A DNA stretch of 64,000 nt from Marinobacter sp. F3R08 (GTDB taxonomy: Bacteria; Pseudomonadota; Gammaproteobacteria; Pseudomonadales; Oleiphilaceae), in NCBI RefSeq assembly GCF_018860425.1, contig NZ_JAHKPI010000014.1:496001-560000 (forward strand), given 5' to 3'. The translations under genes were made by a program, and so were the position numbers. The notes under the pieces are model-generated. The model did not search any database. It was not told where the DNA came from and was given only the letters and a program-made list of their open reading frames with translations. Below, piece after piece: positions 1-9,197 of the stretch. The number at the start of each line of letters is the position of its first letter. The first letter of the stretch is position 1.

Positions 1-1236
1 TATTTCCAGCGCAACAAGAACCGAGTCACCGGGATAACCGTCGGCCACGAGGTCGTTGGCCGCCTGAAACTGGCGGATTGCAGATCGGGTGGCCGGGCCC
101 ATGATGCCATCAGGCTTGCCGGGCTCGTAGCCGTGTTGCTGAAGGGCTTTCTGAAGGCTGATGATGTTGGCCCGAGACAGGGCCGGTGCATCTACCGGTG
201 GCGGGTTCTGCAACTGGCCCGCACCGGCGATACGGTCAGCAAGGTGGCCAACCGCGATGGCGTAGAACTCGGAGCGGTTCCAGCCCATGATGACCCGGAA
301 GTTGTCATAGGCGAGAAACGCCGGGCCACGGTGTCCGGCGGGTACCACCAGGGCGGCATTGATCGGTTCGTGGGCCAGTGGGTTGCCAAAGGCATCCGTG
401 ACGCCCAGGTCGTGCCATTTTTTCAGAGGCAGGCGACGCCCGTCTGCCAGGGAATAGTCGAAATTCTCGGGCAGAACTACCTCGCGGCCCCAGCGATAAT
501 CGCTGTTCCAGTTCATGGATTCCAGAAAACTGCCGGCCGACATCATGGCATCTGGCAGGCTGTTCCAGAGATCCCTCCGGCCATCGCCGTCACCATCGAC
601 CGCATGCTTCAGGAAGACCGTGGGCATGAACTGGACATGGCCCATGGCGCCGGCCCAGGAACCTTCCATCTGGTCAGCCGGAATGGCGCCTTCATCAATA
701 ATACGCAGGGCGGCGATGAGCTGTTCAGTGAAAAAGGTGCGTCGGCGGGGATCGCACGCCAGCGTTGTCAGTGAGCTGGGAACCGACATCTTGCCAAAAT
801 AACTGCCAAAGTTGGTTTCCAGCCCCCAGAACGCAACCAGATACGGTGCCGGAACGCCGGTTTCCCGGGTGACTTTTGCCAGTAATGCCTGGTGTTCCTG
901 AAGCAGTTCACGACCTTTACTGACCCGGGCATCGTTCACCCGGCGGTTCAGATAATCGGCGAAGGTGGTCGTAAATTCAGGTTGCCGCCGATCCAACTCG
1001 ATCACCCGATCCAGATGTTCAACGTTCGCCATCACTTCGCTGGCGGTCTTGCGGCTGACTCCGGCGGCAATAGCCTGGTCCTGGAGCCGGGCCTTGCATT
1101 CGGCGAAACCGGTAGAAGACGATGCATCGCTCTCCTGGGCATTGGCAGGAAGCGACAGAAGCGATATAAAACCGGAAGCCAGTAATGCGCGGGCAAAGCC
1201 GCCCTGGCGAAGAATCCTTGCAGGTGTGGTCAGCAC
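1..1236 (-). CDS. Lytic murein transglycosylase, MltB type, with peptidoglycan-binding domain (3' end cut)
   Basis: Cleaves the MurNAc-GlcNAc bond of peptidoglycan in the periplasm. The frame is open from a GTG at 1236 to the window edge (412 codons), with an in-frame TAG just upstream at 1246-1248 and an AGGGG ribosome site, so the start is well fixed. The first 33 residues form a signal peptide ending LPANAQ. The MltB-like core shows PYLVAFWGLETNFG (catalytic Glu), GSWAGAMGHVQFMPT and DGDGDGRRDLWNS. The last 70 residues are a peptidoglycan-binding domain (LQKALQQHGYEPGKPDGIMG, then ATRSAIRQFQ). Only a few C-terminal residues should be missing. Which MltB paralogue it is cannot be decided. 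Confidence 0.93.
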   Translation of the reverse strand, partial: MLTTPARILRQGGFARALLASGFISLLSLPANAQESDASSSTGFAECKARLQDQAIAAGVSRKTASEVMANVEHLDRVIELDRRQPEFTTTFADYLNRRVNDARVSKGRELLQEHQALLAKVTRETGVPAPYLVAFWGLETNFGSYFGKMSVPSSLTTLACDPRRRTFFTEQLIAALRIIDEGAIPADQMEGSWAGAMGHVQFMPTVFLKHAVDGDGDGRRDLWNSLPDAMMSAGSFLESMNWNSDYRWGREVVLPENFDYSLADGRRLPLKKWHDLGVTDAFGNPLAHEPINAALVVPAGHRGPAFLAYDNFRVIMGWNRSEFYAIAVGHLADRIAGAGQLQNPPPVDAPALSRANIISLQKALQQHGYEPGKPDGIMGPATRSAIRQFQAANDLVADGYPGDSVLVALEI

Positions 1237-1465
1237 ACAAAACCCCTATCAGGCCGATGATGGTGGAATAGTCCGGACCCCATGTTAGCGCGTTTTCCGG
1301 CCGGAGAAACACTGTCCGGCGTCTGCTGGAGTGACAATTCTTTAACCTGCGGCTTCGCGCTTTGCAGGGTTTGTCGTCTTTTTGTTGCTGACAGGTTTCT
1401 GGCGCGGGTCTTTGTTCTATAGTTGCACCATAGAATCAGGTTGTCGCTAGGGGAAGGTTTGCAAT

Positions 1466-2344
1466 ATGGCAATGCTCAAGGCGCTGGTGGTTGATGACGC
1501 CAGCTTTGTACGTGATCTGGTCAAACGAACCGTTCGCCAGCGTTTTCCTGTGATCGAGACAACCGATGCCCAGAATGGTCGGCGAGCCCAGTCGCTGATG
1601 TCCCGGACGGCGTTTGACCTGATTCTGTGCGACTGGGAAATGCCCGAAATGTCGGGTCTGGAGTTGTTGCAGTGGATGCGCCAGCAACCCCAGTATGAAA
1701 ACGTACCCTTCATCATGATTACCAGCCGGGGTGATAAAGATCATGTTATTGAGGCGGTCAAAGAAGGCGTTTCCGAATATCTGGGTAAACCCTTCAGCCC
1801 CGACGGTCTGAGCAAGAAAATCATCAAGGTGATGGGGCGTAAACTCAAAGACGCCATGGATCGCAGCGGCAAGTCCCTGGCGAGCCCCGCCGATGCTTTC
1901 AAGGAATCCGCCAACATTCTGACCCGTAAGCCGGAATCCGTGCCTGAGAACGCGGCCGCTCCGGCACCTGCCTCACCCTCACGGACACAAGCTTCGGCAA
2001 CGCCGAAACAGGCCCAGTCCCGCGGTTTGATGAGCCTTGCATCGGTGCGATTTGCCGAAAGTACTCTGAAATCGGTGGTCAAGGACATCAATCTGACGGA
2101 AGTGCGGGTGATTGCCAAGCGGGATCAGGTGTTCCCCGGAATTCTGGATCAGGCGGTGGTGGACATCGAAACAGGCGAGGGCCAGATGGCCAGGCTGAAC
2201 GGCTACGTGCATCAGCTGCAGGCCGTGGATAAACGTCAGGACACCGATTTTGTAAGCGTAACCATTCGTTTTGTCGATGAAGACCCGAAGAAGCTCGAGG
2301 ACTTATCGAAGTTTGTTGCCCGTTTCCGGGCGGGAATGCGCTAG
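1466..2344 (+). CDS. CheY-like response regulator with extra C-terminal domain (PA5364-like)
   Basis: A 292-residue response regulator. The receiver domain (residues 5-125) has the acidic pair D10/D11, phosphoacceptor D56 in LILCDWEMPEMSG, the Thr of MITSRGD and the Lys of LGKPFSP. A Pro/Ala-rich linker (about 150-185) joins a C-terminal domain of about 100 residues that I do not recognise as DNA-binding; it may be PilZ-like. AGGGGAAGG precedes the ATG. It converges on phoR, and the two genes share the bases CTAG for their stop codons. Pseudomonas keeps a similar regulator near phoBR, so a phosphate-related role is possible but unproven. Confidence 0.85.
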   Translation: MAMLKALVVDDASFVRDLVKRTVRQRFPVIETTDAQNGRRAQSLMSRTAFDLILCDWEMPEMSGLELLQWMRQQPQYENVPFIMITSRGDKDHVIEAVKEGVSEYLGKPFSPDGLSKKIIKVMGRKLKDAMDRSGKSLASPADAFKESANILTRKPESVPENAAAPAPASPSRTQASATPKQAQSRGLMSLASVRFAESTLKSVVKDINLTEVRVIAKRDQVFPGILDQAVVDIETGEGQMARLNGYVHQLQAVDKRQDTDFVSVTIRFVDEDPKKLEDLSKFVARFRAGMR

Positions 2345-3675
2345 GAATTCATTCCCTGGTCATCCACTTTTTCCGGGACGCGTTCAACCAGTCGTTCCCG
2401 GGGGAAGTTACAGATAAACTGACTACCTTCACCAATTCGGCTGCGAATCTCCAGATTGCCATCGTGGTTGAGCAGAACGTGTTTGACGATGGCCAGGCCA
2501 AGGCCGGTGCCACCGGTATCCTTGTGGCGGCTGGGATCGGCGCGGTAAAAGCGCTCCGTCAGGCGAGGGATATGAACCGGATCAATGCCGATACCGGTAT
2601 CTTTCACCGTTAGATGAGCGCCTTCCCGGTCGGTGGACCAGGAAACCGTGATCTGACCGTTCGCCGGCGTGTATTTTACCGCATTGAAAATCAGGTTCGA
2701 GAAAGCGCTGCGCAGCTGGCTTTCATCCCCATTCAACAGTCTGTGATCTTCGATATGCATGGTGATGTCGTGATGTTTTTCGCCGCTGAGTACCCGGGCG
2801 TCATGGCAGATCTGTGCCAGCAGCTGGTTTACATCCGTGAGTGTGTCGTTGACGGTTTGTTCGCCGGTTTCAATCCGTGATAGCAGAATCAGATCGGTAA
2901 TCAGAGCCTCCATTCGGGATGACTGGGCCGCCATGGTATTGATGGCGCGGCGCCACTTCGGAGGCAGATCGTCGGCGTTGTCCACCAGGGTCTCCAGATA
3001 ACCACTGATGACCGTGAGAGGGGTGCGCATCTCGTGCGACACATTACCGACAAAGTCCCGGCGCATCTGTTCCAGCTGGTACAAACGGGTCACATCTTTG
3101 GCGACGATCAGGCGGTCGTCGTCACCGAACAGGCTGATTTGAATCTGCAGGTTAATGTGAGGTTTGGCCGGTGAATGTATTTCCAGAGGCTCACGATAGT
3201 CCCGGGAATCAAAATAGGTCTTGAAGACCGGGGTTCGGATCAGGTTATGAATATACTGACCCTCATCTGTATTACGTCGGAAGCCCAGCAGGTATTCAGC
3301 GGAGCCATTCCACCATTCCATGGTTCCCCGGGAGTCGGTCATGATCACGCCATCCCGCATGGCGTTGGTTGATTCCTGAACCCGGTTGATCCGGGCTCGC
3401 AACCGGTCCTGGGTTCTCAGATGCTTCTGGTGCAGTTTGTGGAGATTGTCGAAGATATCGCCCCAGAGCCCGATGCTCTGGGGTGCTTCGTCGGTGGCGC
3501 TTGGATTGGACAGCCACTGGTAGAGGCGCCGGGCCTGAACCAATGTCCACCACAGATAGACAATCAGCCCGAAGCTGAGACCGTAGACGGGCTCACCGAA
3601 GTAGAGACCAACCAGGGTGGAGCCAATCAGACCACCGATAATGTAGCGCAGGTAGCGTGACCAGTTATGTTGCAT
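2341..3675 (-). CDS. phoR: Phosphate regulon sensor histidine kinase PhoR
   Basis: Inner-membrane kinase that phosphorylates PhoB when phosphate is scarce. It has 444 residues. Two close membrane segments lie in residues 10-48, with almost no periplasmic loop, as in PhoR. A PAS domain follows (about 97-195). The dimerisation/H-box is DFVGNVSHEMRTPLT, with H214. The ATPase domain shows the N-box NLIFNAVKYTP, G1 DTGIGID and G2 GTGLGLAIV. It lies 56 bases downstream of phoB on the same strand and is probably co-transcribed. Its stop codon overlaps that of the convergent response regulator by four bases. Confidence 0.97.
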   Translation of the reverse strand: MQHNWSRYLRYIIGGLIGSTLVGLYFGEPVYGLSFGLIVYLWWTLVQARRLYQWLSNPSATDEAPQSIGLWGDIFDNLHKLHQKHLRTQDRLRARINRVQESTNAMRDGVIMTDSRGTMEWWNGSAEYLLGFRRNTDEGQYIHNLIRTPVFKTYFDSRDYREPLEIHSPAKPHINLQIQISLFGDDDRLIVAKDVTRLYQLEQMRRDFVGNVSHEMRTPLTVISGYLETLVDNADDLPPKWRRAINTMAAQSSRMEALITDLILLSRIETGEQTVNDTLTDVNQLLAQICHDARVLSGEKHHDITMHIEDHRLLNGDESQLRSAFSNLIFNAVKYTPANGQITVSWSTDREGAHLTVKDTGIGIDPVHIPRLTERFYRADPSRHKDTGGTGLGLAIVKHVLLNHDGNLEIRSRIGEGSQFICNFPRERLVERVPEKVDDQGMNS

Positions 3676-3731
3676 TAAAAAATGCCTTGTGTCCGTTCCG
3701 GGGCTGATGGTCGCCAGCGGGCCGGAGTTGG

Positions 3732-4424
3732 TTACGCCGCTCTGACGGAGAAGCGGTAACCGGTACCCCGTACCGTCTGGATCAGGTGATCGTACTGGTC
3801 GCCGAGGGCCTTCCGAAGCCGGCGGATGTGAACATCCACTGTGCGCTCTTCGACATAGACGTTGCCTCCCCAGACCTGGTCCAGGAGCTGGGAGCGAGTA
3901 TATACCCGTTCCTGATGTGTCATGAAGAACTGAAGCAGCCGATATTCGGTGGGGCCCATGGTGAGGGCGCCTTCCTCGGTGGTAACGCGATGCCCGACGG
4001 GATCCAGGGTCAGGCCTTTAACCTCAATCGGGCTGTCTACGCCCGGCGGGGTTGCGCGCCGAAGCACGGCTTTCAGTCGGGCAACCAGCTCCCGTGGGCT
4101 GAACGGCTTGGTAATGTAGTCGTCGGCGCCAACTTCCAGGCCCTGGATTTTGTTGTCTTCCTCTACTTTTGCAGTGAGCATGATAATGGGAATATCGCAG
4201 GTCGCCTCTTCTTTTTTCAGGCGACGGGCCAGTTCCACGCCACTTGTGCCGGGAAGCATCCAGTCGAGGAGCACGAGATCCGGGTGTTTATCGACAATCA
4301 GGGCATGGGCTTCCCGGGCGTCCGCTGCCTCCAGATAGTCATAATCCGCCATCTCGAGGGCCACGGCGATCATCTCGCGGATAGGTGCCTCGTCATCGAC
4401 GATCAGGACAGTTTTTCCAGTCAT
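3732..4424 (-). CDS. phoB: Phosphate regulon response regulator PhoB
   Basis: OmpR-family transcription factor that binds Pho boxes when phosphorylated by PhoR. It has 230 residues. The receiver has DDE at 10-12, phosphoacceptor D54 ([10 protein letters not shown]), MLTAK, and K106 in [10 protein letters not shown]. The C-terminal winged helix (about 130-228) has the recognition helix [17 protein letters not shown] and ends GTGYRFS. It is the first gene of phoB-phoR and has a strong Pho box 58 bases upstream (4482-4499), which indicates autoregulation. Confidence 0.98.
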   Translation of the reverse strand: MTGKTVLIVDDEAPIREMIAVALEMADYDYLEAADAREAHALIVDKHPDLVLLDWMLPGTSGVELARRLKKEEATCDIPIIMLTAKVEEDNKIQGLEVGADDYITKPFSPRELVARLKAVLRRATPPGVDSPIEVKGLTLDPVGHRVTTEEGALTMGPTEYRLLQFFMTHQERVYTRSQLLDQVWGGNVYVEERTVDVHIRRLRKALGDQYDHLIQTVRGTGYRFSVRAA

Positions 4425-4465
4425 GAGCTTCTAACCTGTGTCAGACCTTGGTTTGTTGCTGCCTC

Positions 4466-4499
4466 ATTACAACGCCCAAGTGTTACAAGTATATGACAG
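4466..4499 (-). promoter_or_regulatory. Pho box and -10 element of phoB
   Basis: Reading towards phoB, CTGTCAT (4499-4493), four bases, then TTGTAAC (4488-4482) match the tandem Pho-box half-sites (consensus CTGTCAT-N4-CTGTCAT). A TGTAAT -10 hexamer (4471-4466) begins ten bases after the second half-site, the spacing expected when PhoB replaces the -35 contact. The site sits between the ubiA stop (4502) and the phoB start (4424). Confidence 0.8.
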
Positions 4500-4501
4500 G
4501 C

Positions 4502-5389
4502 TCAGCCAACAGTGAGGTCAATCACCAGGCCCGCAAAAACCGCAAAACCGGCCCAGTTGTTATTCAGGAACGCCTTGAAGCAGCCTTCACGTTCGCGTTC
4601 CCGTGCCAGATGTTGGTGATATACGAACAGACAGGCCATGGCGACGAGCCCCAGATAATAAAAGCTGCCCAGTTCGGCACGATGGCCCACGATGATCAGG
4701 ACCAGTACGACCATGGCTTGCAGGATGGCAATAATCGCCTTGTCGGCATCACCGAACAGGATGGCTGTCGATTTGATGCCCACTTTCAGGTCGTCATCCC
4801 GGTCTACCATGGCATAGAGAGTGTCGTAAGCTACGGTCCAGAGCACGTTGGCGGTGAATAACAACCAGGTGAGCTGGCTCAGGCTGCCGGCTTCCGCTGC
4901 CCACGCCATGGGGATGGCCCAGGAAAATGCGGCCCCGAGGAACAGTTGGGGCAGATGGGTGTAGCGCTTCATGAAAGGATAGATGAACGCGAGTAGGGCG
5001 CCGCCGAACGACAGATACAGGGTGAGCGAGTTGGTGAACAGAACCACCATGAGGAAAGATATCAGGCACAGGCCCGCAAACAGCGCCAACGCCTCCGAGG
5101 GCTTGACCCTGCCGGCCGTAAGCGGCCGGTCTTTGGTGCGTTTGACGTGCTTGTCCCAGTCCCGGTCGGCATAGTCGTTGATGGCACAGCCGGCGGCGCG
5201 CATGAAAAATACGCCCAATGTGAAAACGATGATATTGCTGATTCCGGGGCTGCCTTCACCGGCCAGCCACAGAGCCCAGTAGGTCGGCCAAAGCAGGAGC
5301 AAGGTTCCGATCGGGCGGTCGATTCTGAGCAGGCTGGCGTAATCGGCCAACCGTCGGCGGATTGATTCTGGCACAGCGTCAGGCAGCAT
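4502..5389 (-). CDS. ubiA: 4-hydroxybenzoate polyprenyltransferase UbiA
   Basis: Integral membrane enzyme that joins 4-hydroxybenzoate to the polyprenyl chain in ubiquinone synthesis. At 295 residues it has the family length. Both Asp-rich prenyl-diphosphate/Mg motifs are present: [15 protein letters not shown] (about 72-86) and [13 protein letters not shown] (about 190-202). About eight hydrophobic segments surround them. It follows ubiC by 69 bases on the same strand, so the two consecutive pathway steps are probably in one transcript (hpt-ubiC-ubiA). Confidence 0.97.
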   Translation of the reverse strand: MLPDAVPESIRRRLADYASLLRIDRPIGTLLLLWPTYWALWLAGEGSPGISNIIVFTLGVFFMRAAGCAINDYADRDWDKHVKRTKDRPLTAGRVKPSEALALFAGLCLISFLMVVLFTNSLTLYLSFGGALLAFIYPFMKRYTHLPQLFLGAAFSWAIPMAWAAEAGSLSQLTWLLFTANVLWTVAYDTLYAMVDRDDDLKVGIKSTAILFGDADKAIIAILQAMVVLVLIIVGHRAELGSFYYLGLVAMACLFVYHQHLAREREREGCFKAFLNNNWAGFAVFAGLVIDLTVG

Positions 5390-5458
5390 GGTGTGCGTCC
5401 GTTTGGTGTTCTGGGAAACGAATGAGTGCTGGGATTATAGCCAGTGGCAGGAGGCCGG

Positions 5459-6022
5459 TTAAAGCGCGTTCCTCTGAAACAGGGCGGGAAGCAGATACTC
5501 TCCCACCAGGAGTGAGCTGCTCTGACCACTGAACAGAGAGCGCCGGGCCAACTCCGGCTGGCCTGGTATTTCCGGTTTGCAGAGTCCGGTCTCCAGTGGG
5601 CCTCGTTGCCAGTGGGGGCTGGTGAACAGATAAGCCCCCAGGGGCCGGTTGCCCAAATGCAAAAGCCGTCGCCCCTCGCCTTCCAGGCAATTCAGGGGGA
5701 TGATTGTTCTGGCCAATACCCAGGGCCGATTGTCACCACACAGACTGACTTCCCTTATCCAGGCACGCTGGCGGTGGGGGATGCCGAGGCGGCTGGCTTC
5801 ATCCTGTGTCGGCGTTGCGTAGCCTTCCCGACGGACCTCAACATGGAAGGACTGCCGGCATTGCTTTTGTAAAGCACGGGTAAACGAACCCTCCACTTTC
5901 AGCCAGTACTGCGCTGGCCCCTTTACCGCCGGGTTTCGCAGGCCTGCAGCAGTCAGCGAAGGGTGCCAGTCAGTCGGAGGTATGGTCAGGTGGCCGTCGA
6001 TATCAAAGACCCTTGACTGCAT
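5459..6022 (-). CDS. ubiC: Chorismate pyruvate-lyase UbiC
   Basis: Converts chorismate to 4-hydroxybenzoate and pyruvate, the first committed step of ubiquinone synthesis. Family features are WIREVSLCGDNRPW, ARTIIPL, LGNRPLGAYLF, RRSLF and the C-terminal EYLLPALF. I take the ATG at 6022 (187 residues), which overlaps the end of hpt by 20 bases. In-frame ATGs at 6037 and 6073 are alternatives, and no start has a clear ribosome site, suggesting translational coupling to hpt. The next gene, ubiA, uses its product. Confidence 0.9.
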   Translation of the reverse strand: MQSRVFDIDGHLTIPPTDWHPSLTAAGLRNPAVKGPAQYWLKVEGSFTRALQKQCRQSFHVEVRREGYATPTQDEASRLGIPHRQRAWIREVSLCGDNRPWVLARTIIPLNCLEGEGRRLLHLGNRPLGAYLFTSPHWQRGPLETGLCKPEIPGQPELARRSLFSGQSSSLLVGEYLLPALFQRNAL

Positions 6023-6560
6023 AGATGCCGGGCGCATTGCGCCAGTAGCCCTTGTAGTCCATGCCGTAACCAAACAGGAACCGGTCTTCCACTTCCATGC
6101 CGGTGAAATCGGCTTTCAGATCCGGCCGGGCTTTGCGGTCGTGTTGCTTGTCGACCAGAACAGCCGTCAGCACTTCGCTGGCACCGTGAGCACGACAGTA
6201 GTCGGCGATAGCGCACAGGGTGGTGCCCTCATCCAGGATGTCATCGACTATCAGAACAGTGCGGCCGTTCATGTCGGCTTCGGGCTGCAGCTTCCACTCA
6301 AGAATGCCGCCGGTAGTTTCCTGGCGGTAACGGGTGGCGTGCAGGTATTCGGCCTGGACCGGGAACCGGAGTTGGGGCAGCAGTTGTCCGGTCAGGATCA
6401 GTCCGCCGTTCATGACACAGAATAACAGAGGGTTGCTGTCTTTCAGGCGGGCGGTAATATCGTCTGCCAGGTTGCCGATTGCAGTCTGTACCTGCTGTTC
6501 ATCGACCAGGCAGTCAGCTTCGGCCATTACCTTGTTCATTTCGGCGACGGTATCGGTCAT
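6003..6560 (-). CDS. hpt: Hypoxanthine-guanine phosphoribosyltransferase
   Basis: Purine salvage enzyme of the cytoplasm that makes IMP or GMP from the free base and PRPP. It has 185 residues. The PRPP-binding motif is VLIVDDILDEGTT (about 107-119), and the loop LLFCVMNGGLILTG precedes it. The ATG at 6560 follows AGGA at suitable distance and begins MTDTVAEM. A longer frame extends upstream to 6755 but has no homologous content. It overlaps the start of ubiC at its 3' end. Confidence 0.93.
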   Translation of the reverse strand: MTDTVAEMNKVMAEADCLVDEQQVQTAIGNLADDITARLKDSNPLLFCVMNGGLILTGQLLPQLRFPVQAEYLHATRYRQETTGGILEWKLQPEADMNGRTVLIVDDILDEGTTLCAIADYCRAHGASEVLTAVLVDKQHDRKARPDLKADFTGMEVEDRFLFGYGMDYKGYWRNAPGIYAVKGL

Positions 6561-6819
6561 ATCGGGCGGTCCTGTCGTAAAACGGGCGATTATACCGGAG
6601 AGGGGCGGCAGAAGGGAGGGGCGCTGCCTTCTGCCAGATCTGTATTTGTGGCTATTGGCATAAATCTCCGGACAGCCTCGTTGGCGTTGGTCAATTCCGA
6701 AGCGATGGGTATGATGACGGGATTCGACAACGATTCGTATCTGTAACCTGGACAAGAGGCGCGTGTGCGTAATTGTCGGACAATAACGATTATCCTTGAA
6801 TGATGTTGGGAGAGTGTTG

Positions 6820-6987
6820 ATGAAGAAGTGGCAGTGTGTGGTTTGTGGTCTGATTTACGATGAAGCTGAAGGCTGGCCGGATGACGGCATTGAGCCGGGC
6901 ACCAAATGGGAGGACGTCCCGGAAGACTGGGTGTGCCCTGATTGCGGCGTCGGCAAGGAAGACTTTGAGATGATCGAGATTGGCTGA
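6820..6987 (+). CDS. Rubredoxin
   Basis: Small soluble Fe(Cys)4 electron carrier, 55 residues. Two iron-ligand pairs are clear: [11 protein letters not shown] near the start and [12 protein letters not shown] near the end. Rubredoxin hallmarks [20 protein letters not shown] lie between them. The start is the ATG at 6820 preceded by GGGAG; an earlier ATG at 6796 adds only eight unrelated residues. The rubredoxin reductase gene follows 58 bases later, as in the Pseudomonas rubA-rubB pair that feeds electrons to alkane hydroxylases and oxidative-stress reductases. No hydroxylase gene is nearby. Confidence 0.96.
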   Translation: MKKWQCVVCGLIYDEAEGWPDDGIEPGTKWEDVPEDWVCPDCGVGKEDFEMIEIG

Positions 6988-7045
6988 TCATTCCCGGCTT
7001 GATTGGTGAGATCGGCCATGGCTAGTTAAATACAGGAAAGCGGTT

Positions 7046-8200
7046 ATGACTGAACAGGCTCCCATCATTATCGTTGGCACCGGTTTATCCGGTTATTCGC
7101 TGGTGCGGGAAATTCGAAAGCAGGACAAGGAGATACCTGTCCTGATGGTGACTGCCGACGATGGTGTGAGCTACTCCAAGCCCATGTTGTCTACCGGTTT
7201 TACCAAGGGAAAGGATGCCGATGGGTTGGCCCAGGGCTCGACCGAGGACATGGCGAAGCAGCTGAACGTCCAGGTCAGGACCTTTGCTACGGTAACCGGT
7301 ATTGATGTCGATGCTCATGAACTGATCCTTGGTGACGAGCGCCTTGCCTACAGCAAGCTGGTGCTGGCCTGGGGAGCAGATGTGATCCGGATTGGCCTCG
7401 AGGGTGATGGTCAGGAGCATGTTTTCTCAATCAATGACCTGATGGATTACCGCGCCTTCCGGAAGGCTCTGGGAGAGGGCAAGCGAGTGGCAATCATGGG
7501 TGCCGGTCTGATTGGTTGCGAGTTTGCCAATGACCTTCGCAATGGTGGCTATGAGGTTGATGTGATTGCACCCTCCGAGTCGGTGATGCCCGGGTTGCTG
7601 CCTGAACCTGCGGCCAATGCGGTGCAGCAGGAGCTGGAGACTCTGGGAGTTGGGTTCCACCTCGGAACCGTCGTTGACCGGGTCGATCGTCAGGGAGATG
7701 GTGTCAGCCTGACCCTTGCCAATGGCGAAATGCTGGATGCCGATCTGGTATTGTCCGCAGTTGGCCTGCGCCCGAGGATCGATCTGGCTCGGGCTGCCGG
7801 GATTGAGACGGCCAGGGGTATTGTGGTCAACCGCGCCCTGGAGACTTCGGCACCGGATGTCTACGCACTCGGTGATTGCGCCGAGGTAGATGGTCACGTT
7901 CTGCTTTATGTGTTGCCATTGATGGCCTGTTCGCGGGCGCTCGCCAAAACATTGCTCGGTGAGCGGGTTGAGGTCAGTTATGGCACCATGCCGGTTATGA
8001 TCAAAACGCCCTGCTGTCCCACCGCTGTCTGCCCGCCACCTTCTGGGGCCCAGGGCGGATGGGAAATGGAGCAGGATGGCAGCAACGTCAAGGCAGTCTT
8101 CAAGAGCTCCGGCGGTGAGGTTCAGGGGTTTGCGTTGACTGGCAGATTTGCCATGGAAAAGCAGGCCTTGTCCAAGGAAGTGCCGCCAATACACGGCTGA
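7046..8200 (+). CDS. Rubredoxin-NAD(+) reductase
   Basis: FAD flavoprotein that passes electrons from NADH to the rubredoxin encoded just upstream. It has 384 residues, the family length. The FAD Rossmann motif IIVGTGLSGYSLVRE is at 7-21. The NAD-binding motif IMGAGLIGCEFAND is near 150. The second FAD motif is DVYALGDCAEV (about 271). A short C-terminal domain with CCPTAVCPPP follows, typical of RubB/AlkT proteins. It forms a two-gene unit with rubredoxin that ends at the hairpin at 8219-8246. Confidence 0.93.
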   Translation: MTEQAPIIIVGTGLSGYSLVREIRKQDKEIPVLMVTADDGVSYSKPMLSTGFTKGKDADGLAQGSTEDMAKQLNVQVRTFATVTGIDVDAHELILGDERLAYSKLVLAWGADVIRIGLEGDGQEHVFSINDLMDYRAFRKALGEGKRVAIMGAGLIGCEFANDLRNGGYEVDVIAPSESVMPGLLPEPAANAVQQELETLGVGFHLGTVVDRVDRQGDGVSLTLANGEMLDADLVLSAVGLRPRIDLARAAGIETARGIVVNRALETSAPDVYALGDCAEVDGHVLLYVLPLMACSRALAKTLLGERVEVSYGTMPVMIKTPCCPTAVCPPPSGAQGGWEMEQDGSNVKAVFKSSGGEVQGFALTGRFAMEKQALSKEVPPIHG

Positions 8201-8218
8201 GACTCGCCCGCTCCATTC

Positions 8219-8246
8219 AACAGCCCCGGTTTCACGGGGCTGTTTT
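8219..8246 (+). terminator. Rho-independent terminator after the rubredoxin operon
   Basis: AACAGCCCCG (8219-8228) and CGGGGCTGTT (8235-8244) form a 10-bp stem with a six-base loop, continuing into TTTT. Confidence 0.85.
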
Positions 8247-8335
8247 GTCACCGCCGGCAACGGCTTTTCATTGCGAAAGTTTGCCGCTTACGGTAGAAAA
8301 CTCCGTCGTGTGCTAACGAAATCACAGGAGCAGGC

Positions 8336-9193
8336 ATGCTTGAGGTAACCAAGAAACTGGTGGAATTGCTGGATCTCTCGCCCATTGGTGACGATCATTT
8401 TCAGGGTGACAGTGAAGATCTGGGATTCCCGAATGTGTTTGGCGGGCAGGTACTGGGTCAGGGGTTGATGGCTGCCAGTCGAACGGTCGAAGGTCGCCTT
8501 TGTCATTCTCTCCATGCCTACTTTCTGCGTCCGGGCAATCAGAGCATGCCTATAGACTACGAGGTCCAGCGGGTTCGGGATGGCGGCAGCTTCTCGGTGC
8601 GCAGGGTGATTGCCCGCCAGGATGGAAAGGAAATCCTGACCGGATCCATGTCGTTTCAAGTGGCCGAAGAAGGGTTTGAGCATCAGCTTGCCATGCCTGA
8701 CGCGCCGGATCCGGAAACGCTTCGCTCGGAACAGGACTGGGGAAAACTGCTGGCACCCCAGGTGCCTGAGAAAATGCGGCCAATCCTGACCCGTGACCGA
8801 CCGATCGAGATCCGACCGGTAGATCCGGTGAATCCGTTAAAACCAGAGAAACGACCGCCCCACAAGCAGAGTTGGTTTCGTGCTCAGGGACATCTTCCGG
8901 ATGACCCGGTACTGCACCGATGCCTGCTGACGTACGCATCGGATTTCCAGTTTCTCGGTACTTCCCTGAACCCGCATGGCCTGACATTCATGAGCAAAAA
9001 CCTCCAGGTGGCCAGCCTGGATCATGCCATCTGGTTCCACCGGGATTTCCGCATGGACGAATGGCTGTTGTACGACAAGGACAGTCCGAGTGCTTCGGCG
9101 GGACGGGGCTTTAATCGTGGCAATTTCTTTAACAGGAAGGGCGTGCTGGTGGCTTCCACGACTCAGGAGGCGTTGATTCGTCAGAAGCAGTAG
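8336..9193 (+). CDS. tesB: Acyl-CoA thioesterase II (TesB)
   Basis: Hydrolyses medium- and long-chain acyl-CoA. At 285 residues it has the double-hotdog length of TesB. Family segments include FGGQVLGQGLMAASRTV (about 38), CHSLHAYFLRPG (about 61), RRVIARQDG, and in the second hotdog ASDFQFLGTSLNPH with the expected catalytic Asp, then SLDHAIWFHR and ASTTQEALIR at the end (catalytic Gln region). Start ATG with AGGAGC upstream. It converges on the long GGDEF-EAL gene with only four bases between stops. Confidence 0.95.
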   Translation: MLEVTKKLVELLDLSPIGDDHFQGDSEDLGFPNVFGGQVLGQGLMAASRTVEGRLCHSLHAYFLRPGNQSMPIDYEVQRVRDGGSFSVRRVIARQDGKEILTGSMSFQVAEEGFEHQLAMPDAPDPETLRSEQDWGKLLAPQVPEKMRPILTRDRPIEIRPVDPVNPLKPEKRPPHKQSWFRAQGHLPDDPVLHRCLLTYASDFQFLGTSLNPHGLTFMSKNLQVASLDHAIWFHRDFRMDEWLLYDKDSPSASAGRGFNRGNFFNRKGVLVASTTQEALIRQKQ

Positions 9194-9197
9194 ATGA

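Noticed and set aside
6773..6785. ATTGT-CGG-ACAAT before rubredoxin as an operator
   Set aside because: Arms of five bases are expected by chance in a window of this size, and no regulator gene is adjacent.
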